Shown in pieces: positions 37,096 through 47,867 of a stretch of DNA of 64,000 nucleotides (position 1 is the first letter of the stretch; every line of letters begins with the position of its first letter). The notes beneath the pieces are model-generated. The model was not told the DNA's origin. It saw only the letters and a program-made list of their open reading frames with translations, and ran no database searches. Origin of the DNA: Aequorivita vitellina (GTDB taxonomy: Bacteria > Bacteroidota > Bacteroidia > Flavobacteriales > Flavobacteriaceae); the NCBI RefSeq assembly GCF_022008365.1, contig NZ_JAIRBA010000001.1, positions 165,215 through 229,214 on the forward strand. Reading direction: 5' to 3'. The translations under genes were made by a program, and so were the position numbers.

Positions 37096-38664
37096 TCACT
37101 CCACCCTCTTAAACTCCAAATCTTGATAATCATAACTAAAATCGGTTAATGGCGAAATAGCGCTGATGGTAAAACCATTGGCTTTGCCTTCGGTATCTAA
37201 ACTGAAATTCACGAAAGCATCGGCTTTTAATGAAGCATCATCCCAACGAACTACATAAGTTGTGCCTTTGTAAAATATCATTTTTCCTTTTAAATCCAGT
37301 GCCTTTTCTGCTGTAAAACGAAGGTTTCCGGTTTGGTCGCTGATGTTTACTTTTCCAAACCACAGATCTTTGTAAGTTCCTACAATGTTTGCAGTATTTG
37401 GTTTTGGTAATTTGCTATTCAGTGATGCTTTAATATCGGCTTCTACTTTTTTAACAATGCTGTCTTCTTTGCGTTCTCCGGCCAAACGGCGTTCGTTGTA
37501 TTGCGTAATTCTGTCTTTACCTTTTATGTTGAAATATCCATCCTTAATAGAATTTGTAATGGCTCTAAAAGCTGCGCCACTTTGCTGGTTTGTGAGCACG
37601 ATTATTCCTAAATCTAATTCTGGGATTAGCGTTACTTGGCTTACAATTCCCAACAAACCGCCTGTGTGCGTAACTTGAAAATAACCGTTTACATCGCTTA
37701 AAAACCAACCCAAACCGTAAGCTGTGAAGTGGGTGTTATATGGTCCTCTTCCGCTTCGTACAATGGTTTGTGGCTTCCACATTTCGTTGTGTACTTTTTT
37801 ACTGAAAAGACTGTCTTGTAATTTTTCGCCGTATTTCCCATCGTTAAGTTGCGCTTGCACCCAAGTACTCATATCGTTAATGGAGGCATAAATTCCTGCC
37901 GCTGGAGTGGCAATTTGAGTGAAGGTGTCGCCGGTAATTTCCAACTTACCATTAACGGGTGCGTGGCCGTCAATTCTGTTTTCGTCTGCTCTAATCTTCG
38001 GAATTGAAAGTAACGAACGCTCCATATTCAAAGGTTTAAAGAAGTTTTCAGCAATATAATCATCATATTTTTTTCCTGAAACTCTGGAAACTATTTCGCC
38101 TGCAACAATATACAGTAAGTTGTCGTAATCATACTTGCTTCTAAAAGAAGAAACAGGTTTTAAATACCGCAGATTGTGAATCATTTCGGCTTTAGTTGTA
38201 GTATTTGAAGCTGGAAAAACCATCAAGTCGCCAGCGCCAAGACCGAGTCCGCTGCGATGTGTTACAAGATCGCGAACCGTAAATTCACTGGTAACGTAAG
38301 CATCGTATAGTTTAAATTCTGGAATAATATCGGTTACTTTTGCGTCCCACGAAAGTTTATCTTCATCTACAAGTTTACCCAATGCAGCCGTGGTAAATGC
38401 TTTTGTGTTTGAAGCCACTCCAAAAAGTGTGTTTTGGTTTACTGGGGCATTGGTTTTTAGCGAACGCACGCCGTACGTATTTTTATGATAAATCTCGCCA
38501 TCTTTTAATACAGCAACCGCCATTCCGGGCACATCAAAGGTTTTCATAGTTTTTTGAACTAGACTATCAATTTGCGAACTGCTTAAAGCTTGGGCTTTCA
38601 GGTTTGAAGTGGTTACTAAAAGTACTAAAATTAGGGCAAGGGTTTTTAGGGAAAACGTTTTCAT
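37096..38664 (-). CDS. Exported class C beta-lactamase-fold serine hydrolase
   Basis: A 522-residue protein. A signal peptide (ending LKAQA) precedes a class C beta-lactamase/PBP4-type domain with the SxxK motif S85-N-T-K88 and the Y180-D-N182 motif. A THTGG motif near residue 340 replaces KTG. The last about 100 residues form a DUF3471-type lipocalin-like domain. It probably acts as a periplasmic esterase or D-aminopeptidase rather than on antibiotics. I chose the ATG at 38664 because it directly precedes the signal peptide. Confidence 0.85.
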   Translation of the reverse strand: MKTFSLKTLALILVLLVTTSNLKAQALSSSQIDSLVQKTMKTFDVPGMAVAVLKDGEIYHKNTYGVRSLKTNAPVNQNTLFGVASNTKAFTTAALGKLVDEDKLSWDAKVTDIIPEFKLYDAYVTSEFTVRDLVTHRSGLGLGAGDLMVFPASNTTTKAEMIHNLRYLKPVSSFRSKYDYDNLLYIVAGEIVSRVSGKKYDDYIAENFFKPLNMERSLLSIPKIRADENRIDGHAPVNGKLEITGDTFTQIATPAAGIYASINDMSTWVQAQLNDGKYGEKLQDSLFSKKVHNEMWKPQTIVRSGRGPYNTHFTAYGLGWFLSDVNGYFQVTHTGGLLGIVSQVTLIPELDLGIIVLTNQQSGAAFRAITNSIKDGYFNIKGKDRITQYNERRLAGERKEDSIVKKVEADIKASLNSKLPKPNTANIVGTYKDLWFGKVNISDQTGNLRFTAEKALDLKGKMIFYKGTTYVVRWDDASLKADAFVNFSLDTEGKANGFTISAISPLTDFSYDYQDLEFKRVE

Positions 38665-38864
38665 AAATACTAATTTGAATTGTAGAATCGTCAATTTTAA
38701 ATAAGCCCTCAAGTTATAAATTTTTGCGCTGCCAATTGAATACCAACTGTAAAAATCAATTCATTTATTAATTATTTATACTAAGTTTAAGGACGCTTCA
38801 AAAATTATAATATTTTAATAAACTGTAACGAATGGGGACTAATTCTTCTTAATTTTGAAAGTAT

Positions 38865-39641
38865 ATGATTGCAGCAATTACATTATTTTTGGTAGTAGCC
38901 CTATCGGCATTGATTACAAAAATTGCTACTATCGCATTAATTCATACGGGGCTTTCAACTCAAAGCGCCCGGTTTCAGGCGCGTTCGGCATATACTGGCG
39001 CCGGGTTTACTACTTCCGAATCTGAAAAAATAATGAATCATCCGGTTCGAAGAAAAATTGTTTTCAACTTAATGTTAATTGGTAATGCAGGTATCGTGAC
39101 GGTAATGTCATCACTAATTTTAACATTTGTACTGCCCAATACGTTAACTTCAAAATTGTACGGATTGGTGATTGTAGTTCTTGGTTTAAGCTTAATTTGG
39201 TGGGCAATTAAGAGCGAATGGGTGGATCGCGTTCTCTCCAAAATAATAAATAGAATGTTGAAAAAATACACCGATTTGGATATACTAGATTATGCGGCGG
39301 TTCTTCATTTAAAAGACGATTATAAAATAAGTGAACGTAAAGTTGCCGAGGACAGTTGGATGGCCAATAAAACTTTAATGGAACTAGATTTGCGGCACGA
39401 GGGAATTACCATTTTGGGAATTGATCGTGCCGATTGTGATTATATAGGGTCGCCCACCGGAAGTTTTGAAATATTACCTCGCGACGTATTAACGGTTTAC
39501 GGTAAAGCCGAGGTTATAAAAAATCTGTATTCGCGAAAAAAGAATTTTGTAGCCTCCATGGCCCATAAACAATATGTTGCGAAAGAAAATGAACGAATTG
39601 AAAAACAGGTGGCAGAGCGCGATCGAGCGAAAAAAGAATAG
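38865..39641 (+). CDS. Membrane protein with C-terminal TrkA_C domain
   Basis: A 258-residue protein. Three hydrophobic helices lie within residues 1-115, the first followed by TGLSTQSARFQARSAYTGAGFTTSESEKIMNHP. A C-terminal cytosolic domain holds KISERKVAEDSWMANKTLMELDLRHEGITILGIDR and SFEILPRDVLTVYGKAEVI, a RCK_C/TrkA_C domain that binds ligands in potassium transport proteins. It may regulate ion flow, but it lacks a complete pore. The C-terminus is a charged coiled coil. Confidence 0.75.
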   Translation: MIAAITLFLVVALSALITKIATIALIHTGLSTQSARFQARSAYTGAGFTTSESEKIMNHPVRRKIVFNLMLIGNAGIVTVMSSLILTFVLPNTLTSKLYGLVIVVLGLSLIWWAIKSEWVDRVLSKIINRMLKKYTDLDILDYAAVLHLKDDYKISERKVAEDSWMANKTLMELDLRHEGITILGIDRADCDYIGSPTGSFEILPRDVLTVYGKAEVIKNLYSRKKNFVASMAHKQYVAKENERIEKQVAERDRAKKE

Positions 39642-39874
39642 GTATTTATAAATTTTGTTTTTTATGAATTAAGCTGTGAAATACTTCACAAAAATTTGAA
39701 AAATTTGGTCTTTTAAAATTTGCGGTATGCCTTGGGCAAAGCTGTGCTATGTTAGCAAATCCTTCACTTTATTTTAGCGTTTTACTATGATAAATTGTAA
39801 TATTTAAGCTTTAGTTTGCTTCAAATTATAGCAACATTCATTGAAAGACGAAATATAAATACACCAAAATAACT

Positions 39875-40702
39875 ATGAAATTTCAACATATTGCATTTGC
39901 CCTCGCATTCTTAACGCTATTTAGTTGTGGCACAACCCAAAACAACGCAATGATTAACAATACCGAAACAACTTCAGAAAATTCAATTACTGAAACGCAT
40001 TGGGTTTTGGAGACGCTGGAAGGACAGAAAGTTAATGCGATGCAGCATGGAGATAAAATTGGCTTTACGCTCCACACAAACGAAAACCGAATTAGCGGCT
40101 ATTCGGGCTGCAATCGGTTTTTTGGAAATTATAGTTTAAAAGCTGGTAATAGAATTAGTTTTTCAGCTATGGGTGCAACTAAAATGGCGTGTCCCGAAAT
40201 TGGTGTTGATGAATCTAAATTTTTCGAAGTTTTTAATTTAGCCGATAACTACAGCATTTCTGGCGATAGGCTGTCGTTAAACGTGGGAAGAGGGGCGCCA
40301 CTGGCTGTTTTCAAAAAAGCAAAACCTGCTGCTGAACCAATTACTGAAAAATACTGGAAACTAAAAACACTGGAAGGGCAGGACGTGAAAATGGCGAAAA
40401 ATCAAGAAAGGGAAATGTATTTTATGTTGAAAACCGATGATAACAAAGTGGTTGGTTTTGCGGGTTGTAATACGTTTTCTGGCAACTATACATTGGAAAA
40501 AGGAAATCGAATTCGGTTTTCAAAATTGGCAACTACGTTAATGGCGTGTCCAGATATTAATATTAATGAAGCCGAGTTTCTAAAAATTTTTGAACTGGCA
40601 GATAACTATACAATTAACGACGACACACTCACGCTCAATGTAGGCCGTCGGGCGCCATTGGCTGTATTTGAAGCGATTATTTTAATTAAAAAACATCAAT
40701 AA
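39875..40702 (+). CDS. Lipoprotein with two META domains
   Basis: A 275-residue protein. The lipobox LFSCGTT follows the N-terminal hydrophobic stretch. Two META (HslJ-like) domains follow, around residues 42-145 and 155-265, each with a WxLxxLEGQ start, a GxxGCNxFxGNY core and a TxMACP motif. The repeats look like an internal duplication. HslJ proteins are heat-inducible envelope proteins of poorly known function. Confidence 0.85.
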   Translation: MKFQHIAFALAFLTLFSCGTTQNNAMINNTETTSENSITETHWVLETLEGQKVNAMQHGDKIGFTLHTNENRISGYSGCNRFFGNYSLKAGNRISFSAMGATKMACPEIGVDESKFFEVFNLADNYSISGDRLSLNVGRGAPLAVFKKAKPAAEPITEKYWKLKTLEGQDVKMAKNQEREMYFMLKTDDNKVVGFAGCNTFSGNYTLEKGNRIRFSKLATTLMACPDININEAEFLKIFELADNYTINDDTLTLNVGRRAPLAVFEAIILIKKHQ

Positions 40703-40717
40703 CTTAAACAAAAGCTT

Positions 40718-41134
40718 GTGAACCATCTAGTACTATTTTTTTATTTACTGCTACTAAACCCCACACCAGAAACCCATACATTAACTATAAACATTACTGA
40801 TATTGAAAATGTAGAAGGGACTTTAGAGGTTGCAATTTTTAACACCAACGAACGTTTTTTAGAAGAAGGGCAGGCGCTTAAAACTATTTCGGTTAAAGTG
40901 AAGGCCAAGTCTCAAACGGTGGTGTTTACAGATTTGCCGAAGGGTAATTATGCGGTATCTATGTACCACGATGAAAATTCAGACGGTAAATGCAATCGTA
41001 ATTTTATGGGTATTCCCAAGGAACCGTATGGGTTTTCGAACAATTTCCGACCTAAATTTTCGGCACCTACTTTTCAGGATTGTCAATTTTATTTGGCTGA
41101 AAATCATACCATGAAAATTTCCTTGAAAGGTTAA
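40718..41134 (+). CDS. DUF2141 exported protein
   Basis: A 138-residue protein starting at GTG. A hydrophobic N-terminus (LVLFFYLLLLNPTPETH) is followed by the DUF2141 beta-sandwich, with LEVAIFNTNERFLEEG, YAVSMYHDENSDGKCNRNFMGIPKEPYGFSNNFRP and FQDCQFYLAE. The periplasmic or surface role is unknown. It is 15 bases after the META lipoprotein and probably co-transcribed. Confidence 0.82.
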   Translation: MNHLVLFFYLLLLNPTPETHTLTINITDIENVEGTLEVAIFNTNERFLEEGQALKTISVKVKAKSQTVVFTDLPKGNYAVSMYHDENSDGKCNRNFMGIPKEPYGFSNNFRPKFSAPTFQDCQFYLAENHTMKISLKG

Positions 41135-41323
41135 TGTTTTTTGTTTAAAAAGTAGTTTCCCGTCAAAGCTATTTACAATAACCTCATGGCTAATAACTTA
41201 GGAAATCTGCACAAAAAATGGTATCTTCGCGCTATTGTTCTTGAAAACATTTCTTTTCAATGAAAGTCTAGAGTTTAACATTTCTAGAAATCAATTTTAA
41301 AGTCATTTTATAGACTTTTCCTG

Positions 41324-41351
41324 TTGCATTTCGCAACAAAAATTACATTTG
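41324..41351 (+). promoter_or_regulatory. Promoter for tmm (TTG-N17-TACATTTG) with inverted repeat
   Basis: TTG at 41324-41326 and TACATTTG at 41344-41351 are separated by 17 bases. The -33 side lies in a GTTGC-ATTTC-GCAAC inverted repeat (41323-41337), a possible operator. The leader is about 50 bases. Confidence 0.6.
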
Positions 41352-41405
41352 AGTATTAATAACAAGCCGGTTCTTTTTTGAAGGATTAGGCTTATTATAT
41401 TTTAA

Positions 41406-42785
<1,380 letters not shown>

Positions 42786-42811
42786 TTCCTAATTTTTTAG
42801 ATTAAAAAAAA

Positions 42812-42942
42812 GAGGTTGTTTAAAAAGTAAAAATTATTCAGTTTGTCAGGTCGGGCGCAGTCTAAACTTAATTGTAAGTCAGAAACCTGGTGTTCTCGAC
42901 TGCGCTGGAACTGACATCTAAAACTACTTTTTAGACATTCTC
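42812..42942. repeat. Long imperfect inverted repeat between tmm and the SDR gene
   Basis: The left arm (GAGGTTGTTTAAAAAGTA ... TGTCAGGTCGGGCGCAGTC) and the right arm (read inverted: GAGAATGTCTAAAAAGTA ... TGTCAGTTCCAGCGCAGTC) match over about 45 bases with mismatches around a central spacer of about 35 bases. The size and ends suggest a decayed miniature element; it may also stop the two convergent transcripts. Confidence 0.6.
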
Positions 42943-42954
42943 TTTCTTTTTCAA

Positions 42955-43773
42955 TCAAGCTTCTTTTAGTAATTGAGTTAAAATTCCGCCATCTATTAAA
43001 ATATCGCTTCCCGTAATAAAGCCAGCTTTTTCGCTGATAAGAAATTTAACTGTTTCGGCAATGTGTTCTGGGGTTCCATATTTTCCCAATGGCGTTAATT
43101 CTTTCATTTTATTCATCCTTTCGGGATGTTCTTCAGCAGCTTTAGCTCCCATAGGCGTCATAATTACGCCCGGAGAAACCGAAACAATTCGCGCTCCTTT
43201 TTGGCCAATTCTATAAGCATTTTCTTTAAGTAAAAGCAGTACGCCCCGCTTGGCGAAGTTGTACATAACATCGGCATCGTCATTTACGAATTTGGCTACT
43301 GTAGAAAATGAATTTTCATTTTGTGGATTTAATAAAGCTTCATCATATACTGCATTGGGTGGAATGGTATGCCCCATAATTGAAGAAAACAACACCAAAA
43401 CCGAATCTTTTGTCGCTATTTTATAGAATTCTTCAATAATAATATCGGTTCCCACTAAATCAATATCGAAAACTTTTCTTGGTTTTTGGCCGCTTCCACT
43501 AACCCCTGCGGTATGTATAATTCCACCAAAGGCACCTTGTTTCAATGAAAACTCCATTAGTTTTTCAACGTCCTCTTTCTTGGTGATATCGCAAGCAATT
43601 CCAACGGCATTAAAACCTGCTACAGTTAACTTTTCTACTGCTTTATCAACGTCTTGTTTTGCGTAGTCTGTAATTACAAGTTTATGTTCTTTTAAAATCT
43701 GGGCACAAGCTGTACCAATTCCGCCGGCACCCCCGGTAATTACAATTGTTTTTTTCAATTTTGAAGTTTCCAT
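42955..43773 (-). CDS. Short-chain dehydrogenase/reductase
   Basis: A 272-residue SDR. The cofactor motif TGGAGGIGTAC starts at residue 14. LFSSIMG contains the catalytic serine and YNFAKRG the YxxxK pair, preceded by an unusually long insert (ALLNPQNENSFSTVAKFVNDDADV) between Ser and Tyr. IVSVSPGVIMTPMG and the ending FITGSDILIDGG are classical SDR features. The insert resembles that of 3-alpha-hydroxysteroid dehydrogenase-like SDRs. The substrate is unknown. Confidence 0.88.
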   Translation of the reverse strand: METSKLKKTIVITGGAGGIGTACAQILKEHKLVITDYAKQDVDKAVEKLTVAGFNAVGIACDITKKEDVEKLMEFSLKQGAFGGIIHTAGVSGSGQKPRKVFDIDLVGTDIIIEEFYKIATKDSVLVLFSSIMGHTIPPNAVYDEALLNPQNENSFSTVAKFVNDDADVMYNFAKRGVLLLLKENAYRIGQKGARIVSVSPGVIMTPMGAKAAEEHPERMNKMKELTPLGKYGTPEHIAETVKFLISEKAGFITGSDILIDGGILTQLLKEA

Positions 43774-43802
43774 ATTGATCTTCTATTAATATTCTTACAC
43801 TT

Positions 43803-43810
43803 CAAACTTA
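43803..43810 (-). promoter_or_regulatory. -7 promoter element for the SDR gene
   Basis: TAAGTTTG on the minus strand, ending 29 bases before the ATG. Confidence 0.5.
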
Positions 43811-44025
43811 ATGTATAATTGGCAGATTGGGAATGATATTTATCACGTTGCGAAAGTGTTTAGATTCAATAGTTTTTTAATCGATGCAATGTTACATTTT
43901 TAAAATTTCAATTTAAAAATATATCCGAATCCATTCGTTTTTTGATATTAATTGTTACAAATGAAATATTGTATTGTTTAGCAGTAATATCACAGTATTA
44001 AAAGCAGTTCGAGAAATAAAACACA

Positions 44026-44033
44026 TAAATTTG
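44026..44033 (+). promoter_or_regulatory. -7 promoter element for the EamA transporter gene
   Basis: TAAATTTG, ending 37 bases before the ATG. Confidence 0.5.
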
Positions 44034-44070
44034 CAGCTTCCTATTTTGATAGAAAAAGAAAGCGTTTTAA

Positions 44071-44970
44071 ATGAAAAATATAATTGAAAACAAGTGGTTT
44101 TTACTTATCATTATTGCTGTTACTTGGGGCAGCTCTTTTATACTTATAAAAAAATCGCTTTTTGTATTTTCGCCTTTTCAAATTGGTGCTTATCGCGTAG
44201 CAATTTCTGGAATTCTATTGGCGTATATCGGTTTTCCCGCACTTAAAAAAATGACGAAGAAAACTTTGTTTTGGGTAGTGTTAACGGGTTTTTTCGGAAA
44301 CTTTATACCCATGTATCTATTTCCAATTGCGCAGACTCGCGTAAGTAGTTCCCTCGCGGGAATTCTCGATTCGTTGGTACCGGTTTTTGTTTTAATTCTT
44401 GGGTTTTTCCTCTTCGGAATAAAGAGCAAATGGCTTCAAGTTTTGGGAGCTTTAATTGGTTTTGTGGGAGCGGGAATATTGATGTATTTTTCTGAAACTA
44501 CTTCCGAAGAATCAAAACTAGGCTATGCACTTTTAGTGGTTTTAGCAACCGCTTGCTACGCCGTTGCAGCCTTAATTATAAAAGAAAAATTACAAAATGT
44601 ACCTTCAATTCAACTCTCGGGAGCTGTTTTTACGGTTTGGATGGTTCCGTCATTATTGATTTTAATTTTTAGCGGATTTTTCACAAACTTTGAAACAAAT
44701 GCGCAAACCTGGGAAGCTTTGGGTTATTTGAGCATTTTAACCATTTTAGGAACCGCAATTGCCATAATTTTGTACTATAAATTAATTCAAAATACCACGC
44801 CGGTCTTTGCCAGTACCGTAACTTATTTATTGCCTTTAGTTGCCGTAATTTGGGGCATATTGGATGGCGAAAAATTTAGCCTGTGGTATGTACTTGGCGG
44901 ATTGCTTATCTTGTGGGGTATTTATTTAATTCGTGAAAAGAAGAAATATATTCAACCCTTAGCGAAGTAA
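44071..44970 (+). CDS. EamA/DMT superfamily transporter
   Basis: A 299-residue protein with ten predicted helices. It begins NKWFLLIIIAVTWGSSFILIKKSL, the standard EamA start. The first repeat continues with FQIGAYRVAISGILLAY, the second begins near residue 150 with LGYALLVVLATACYAVAALIIKEKL, and TYLLPLVAVIWGILDGEKFSLWYVLGGLLILWGIYL is the last helix pair. Exporter function is a family inference. It is followed 24 bases later by an MscS-type channel gene and may share its transcript. Confidence 0.87.
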   Translation: MKNIIENKWFLLIIIAVTWGSSFILIKKSLFVFSPFQIGAYRVAISGILLAYIGFPALKKMTKKTLFWVVLTGFFGNFIPMYLFPIAQTRVSSSLAGILDSLVPVFVLILGFFLFGIKSKWLQVLGALIGFVGAGILMYFSETTSEESKLGYALLVVLATACYAVAALIIKEKLQNVPSIQLSGAVFTVWMVPSLLILIFSGFFTNFETNAQTWEALGYLSILTILGTAIAIILYYKLIQNTTPVFASTVTYLLPLVAVIWGILDGEKFSLWYVLGGLLILWGIYLIREKKKYIQPLAK

Positions 44971-44994
44971 TTATGGCCTCTAAAGTATAAAAAA

Positions 44995-46101
44995 ATGATT
45001 GAATTTTTTGAAGTTCATAAAACCCAACTTCTCTATGCTACAATAGTTATTGTTGGCGTTGTAGTTTTAACATTTACAACAAATTTATTGCACAATTTTG
45101 TGATGCAGCGCGGACTAAAAAAAGATTTAGGTAGGCAACCAACCGCTTTAAATTTAGTAAAGCGAATTTTAAATTCACTTTGGCTCGTAATGGGAATTAT
45201 GGGTCTTATTTTTTTATTTTTTGCTGATGCATATCAAAAATTAAAGCACGAATTCCAAGTGGTTTTGTACTTGGGAATAGTTGCCGTAGCTACCATTGTT
45301 ATTGCTTCTTCTGTACACATTTGGTTTCGAAAAAGTATTGAACGCAAAGTACTTGCAAAGGAAGACCCAACTGCCTTTAAGTTTTTGCGTTATATAGCCG
45401 TTTTTGTAGTTTATACAGTAGGTGTATTAATAGCACTGCTTGCTTTTCCTTCTTTAAAAGGAGTGGCACAGACTGCGCTTGGCGGTGCTGGGGTTATTGC
45501 GCTAATTGCGGGGGTGGCATCGCAGGAGGCCTTGGCAAATTTGGTTGGTGGGGTGTTTATCATTTCATTTAAACCTTTTAAAATTGGCGATATTATAAAA
45601 CTTTCTGACGCAATGGTAGGAACCGTGGTAGATATTACGTTGCGGCATACGGTACTTCGCAATTTTGAAAATAAAATGATCGTTATTCCCAATGCAATTA
45701 TCAATAAGGAAAAACTTATTAATTACAACCTTGGCGACATAAAGATTTGCGAGCGAATTGAATTTCAAATTTCATACGAAAGCGATTTAACTTTGGCAAA
45801 AGCAATTATGAAACAAGTGTGCGAAGCGCATCCGCTTATTTTCGATAACCGTTCGCCTGTCGATATTTTAAACGGAAATGATTTGGTCCGCACGGCGCTA
45901 ATTTCACTTAATGAATCTACAGTTACGGTCCGAGCTTGGTGTTGGGCACGAAATTATGACGATTCGTTTAATATGCGCTGCGATATTTTAGAAAGTGTTA
46001 AAAAACGTTTTGAAGCTGAAGGAATAGACCTTGCTTATCCACACAGAACACTTGTTTTTAAAGATGAAGAATTATTTAAAAGTAAAAAACAAGAAAGTTG
46101 A
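44995..46101 (+). CDS. MscS-family mechanosensitive ion channel
   Basis: A 368-residue protein. There are about four membrane helices in residues 1-190. The pore helix is GVAQTALGGAGVIALIAGVASQEALANLVGGVFI, and the adjacent beta domain is FKPFKIGDIIKLSDAMVGTVVDITLRHTVLRNFENKMIVIPNAIINKEKLINY, the MscS signature. The C-terminal alpha/beta domain completes the family plan. It releases solutes during osmotic downshock. It is the second osmotic valve in the window besides MscL. Confidence 0.9.
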   Translation: MIEFFEVHKTQLLYATIVIVGVVVLTFTTNLLHNFVMQRGLKKDLGRQPTALNLVKRILNSLWLVMGIMGLIFLFFADAYQKLKHEFQVVLYLGIVAVATIVIASSVHIWFRKSIERKVLAKEDPTAFKFLRYIAVFVVYTVGVLIALLAFPSLKGVAQTALGGAGVIALIAGVASQEALANLVGGVFIISFKPFKIGDIIKLSDAMVGTVVDITLRHTVLRNFENKMIVIPNAIINKEKLINYNLGDIKICERIEFQISYESDLTLAKAIMKQVCEAHPLIFDNRSPVDILNGNDLVRTALISLNESTVTVRAWCWARNYDDSFNMRCDILESVKKRFEAEGIDLAYPHRTLVFKDEELFKSKKQES

Positions 46102-46143
46102 ATTTTCAGTTGAAAGTGTCGCTAAATAAAATATAAATTTACG

Positions 46144-47085
46144 ATGAAAAATAGCGAAATAGATAAAAATACCATCGTTAAAGTATTGTTCGTACTCGTA
46201 ATGGTGCTTTGTATTTCGGGCTATGTAAGTAGTCCTGTAGCTTTGGTTGGCGGGTTTCTCTTTTCATATTTTTTGGGGCATCCTTTTTTGGCTTTAAATA
46301 GCAAAGCCGTAAACTGGCTTTTAAAAATTGCCGTTGTTGGACTTGGTTTTGGGATGAATTTGGTTGAAACCGTCAATGCTGGAAAAGAAGGATTTTTACT
46401 AACTGTTTTTTCAATAGCCGCCACACTAATTTTAGGTTATTTTATTGGAAAATTGTTAAAGATGGATCGCAAAGGTTCGCATCTTATCAGTTCCGGTACG
46501 GCTATTTGTGGGGGGAGTGCTATCGCCGCAGTTGCGCCGGTGATTAATGCTTCGGAAAAAGATATATCTATTTCGCTGGGGGTAATTTTTCTTTTAAATT
46601 CTATTGCGCTAATCGTATTTCCACCCTTAGGGCATTTGCTTGGACTTAGCCAGCATCAATTTGGGCTTTGGTGCGCTATTGCCATTCACGACACAAGTTC
46701 GGTGGTGGGTGCAGCATATACGTTTGGCGAAGAAGCTTTAAAAGTGGCTACAACTGTAAAACTGGCACGGGCACTTTGGATAATTCCGCTTTCAATACTT
46801 TCTGTGTTTTTATTTAAAGGAAAAGGAAAAAGTGTAAAAATTCCGTATTTCATCTTCTTTTTTATTTTGGCAATTATACTGAACAGTTATTTGCCAATTC
46901 CCGAATTTTTAACCACGGGAATTACAAGCGTTTCAAAATCGTTGTTGGTGCTAACCCTCTTTTTAATTGGCGCCGGACTTTCAGTAGACAAAATAAAATC
47001 TGCTGGTTTTAAACCAATGATACTTGGTGTTTCGTTGTGGATTTTTATTTCGGTGAGTGCAATTATTGCAATTCTGACGATTTAA
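46144..47085 (+). CDS. YeiH-family (UPF0324) putative anion exporter
   Basis: A 313-residue membrane protein with about ten helices. LISSGTAICGGSAIAAVAPVI near residue 115 and FGLWCAIAIHDTSSVVGAAYTFGEEAL near 175 are the family's conserved segments. SLLVLTLFLIGAGLSVDKIKSAGFKPM lies near the end. Members are annotated as sulfate exporters, but this is thinly tested. It starts 43 bases after the MscS gene in the same direction. Confidence 0.87.
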   Translation: MKNSEIDKNTIVKVLFVLVMVLCISGYVSSPVALVGGFLFSYFLGHPFLALNSKAVNWLLKIAVVGLGFGMNLVETVNAGKEGFLLTVFSIAATLILGYFIGKLLKMDRKGSHLISSGTAICGGSAIAAVAPVINASEKDISISLGVIFLLNSIALIVFPPLGHLLGLSQHQFGLWCAIAIHDTSSVVGAAYTFGEEALKVATTVKLARALWIIPLSILSVFLFKGKGKSVKIPYFIFFFILAIILNSYLPIPEFLTTGITSVSKSLLVLTLFLIGAGLSVDKIKSAGFKPMILGVSLWIFISVSAIIAILTI

Positions 47086-47226
47086 GACAAGCTTTTCTAT
47101 TTAATTTGATTCTTTGAAAATAGGCGAGAATTTCGGGGTGATTAGATTAAATTTATTTTTCATTTCTTAAATTTATAGGATAATAATATTTTTTTAGGTA
47201 AAAAATATTCTCTGAAAGCTACAATT

Positions 47227-47847
47227 ATGACAGCAAAAGAATTTTGGATGGAATTTGAAAACTACGAGGAAACACTCCGTTTCAATATGGATTTGACCGA
47301 AATGGAAAGGGATGATATTTCTCATTATTATTTGCTTTTGCTATTGAGTTACTATCATCCTGGACTGGAATTATTTCTTGGTTACGATAAAAATAGCGAT
47401 ACAGAAAAGTATAAATTGATAATTTCCTGCGGTGGAAAGAGAGATCTTTTTATGTATGTAAATACGCTAGTTGAAGCAGCACCGGCACTATCACAATGGG
47501 AAATTATAGCTTTTAAGCAAGCGCAATTTAAAGTTGACGCCGAACTTTTAACGCATCCTTTTGATTTTCCGGACTACAGCATTCGGCCAAAAGACATTCG
47601 TTTTGCGGTAACTGAGTGGTATCCTGAAGAAGGTGTTTTTGATCTGCTACTACTTCTTCCTTTAAATTTAAAAAAATTTAGCCAAGATTGGCTAGAGAAC
47701 TCTGTTTCAATTATTTTTCAAGAATTATGGGGTGAAAGGTTTGTGGGTGAAAAAATTAATGCCCTATTTTTTACGTATCACAGCTCTTCTGAATACGATT
47801 TTTTAGAATTGCACCTTCTTGAGACGTGTCTTAATAGTTTTGAATGA
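47227..47847 (+). CDS. Hypothetical protein, 206 residues
   Basis: I do not recognise this family. It is a soluble acidic protein rich in aromatic and leucine residues (HYYLLLLLSYYHPGLELFLGYD, ISCGGKRDLFMYV, DYSIRPKDIRFAVTEWYPEEGVFDLLLLLPLNL). There is no signal peptide or membrane helix. Length, composition and the single clear ATG support a real gene. It is convergent with pntB. Confidence 0.6.
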   Translation: MTAKEFWMEFENYEETLRFNMDLTEMERDDISHYYLLLLLSYYHPGLELFLGYDKNSDTEKYKLIISCGGKRDLFMYVNTLVEAAPALSQWEIIAFKQAQFKVDAELLTHPFDFPDYSIRPKDIRFAVTEWYPEEGVFDLLLLLPLNLKKFSQDWLENSVSIIFQELWGERFVGEKINALFFTYHSSSEYDFLELHLLETCLNSFE

Positions 47848-47867
47848 ATTAGATTCCGCAATAAAAT

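Noticed and set aside
45461..45485. TGGCACAGACTGCG as a sigma-54 promoter
   Set aside because: It lies inside the MscS gene and the -12 TTGC element with correct spacing is missing.
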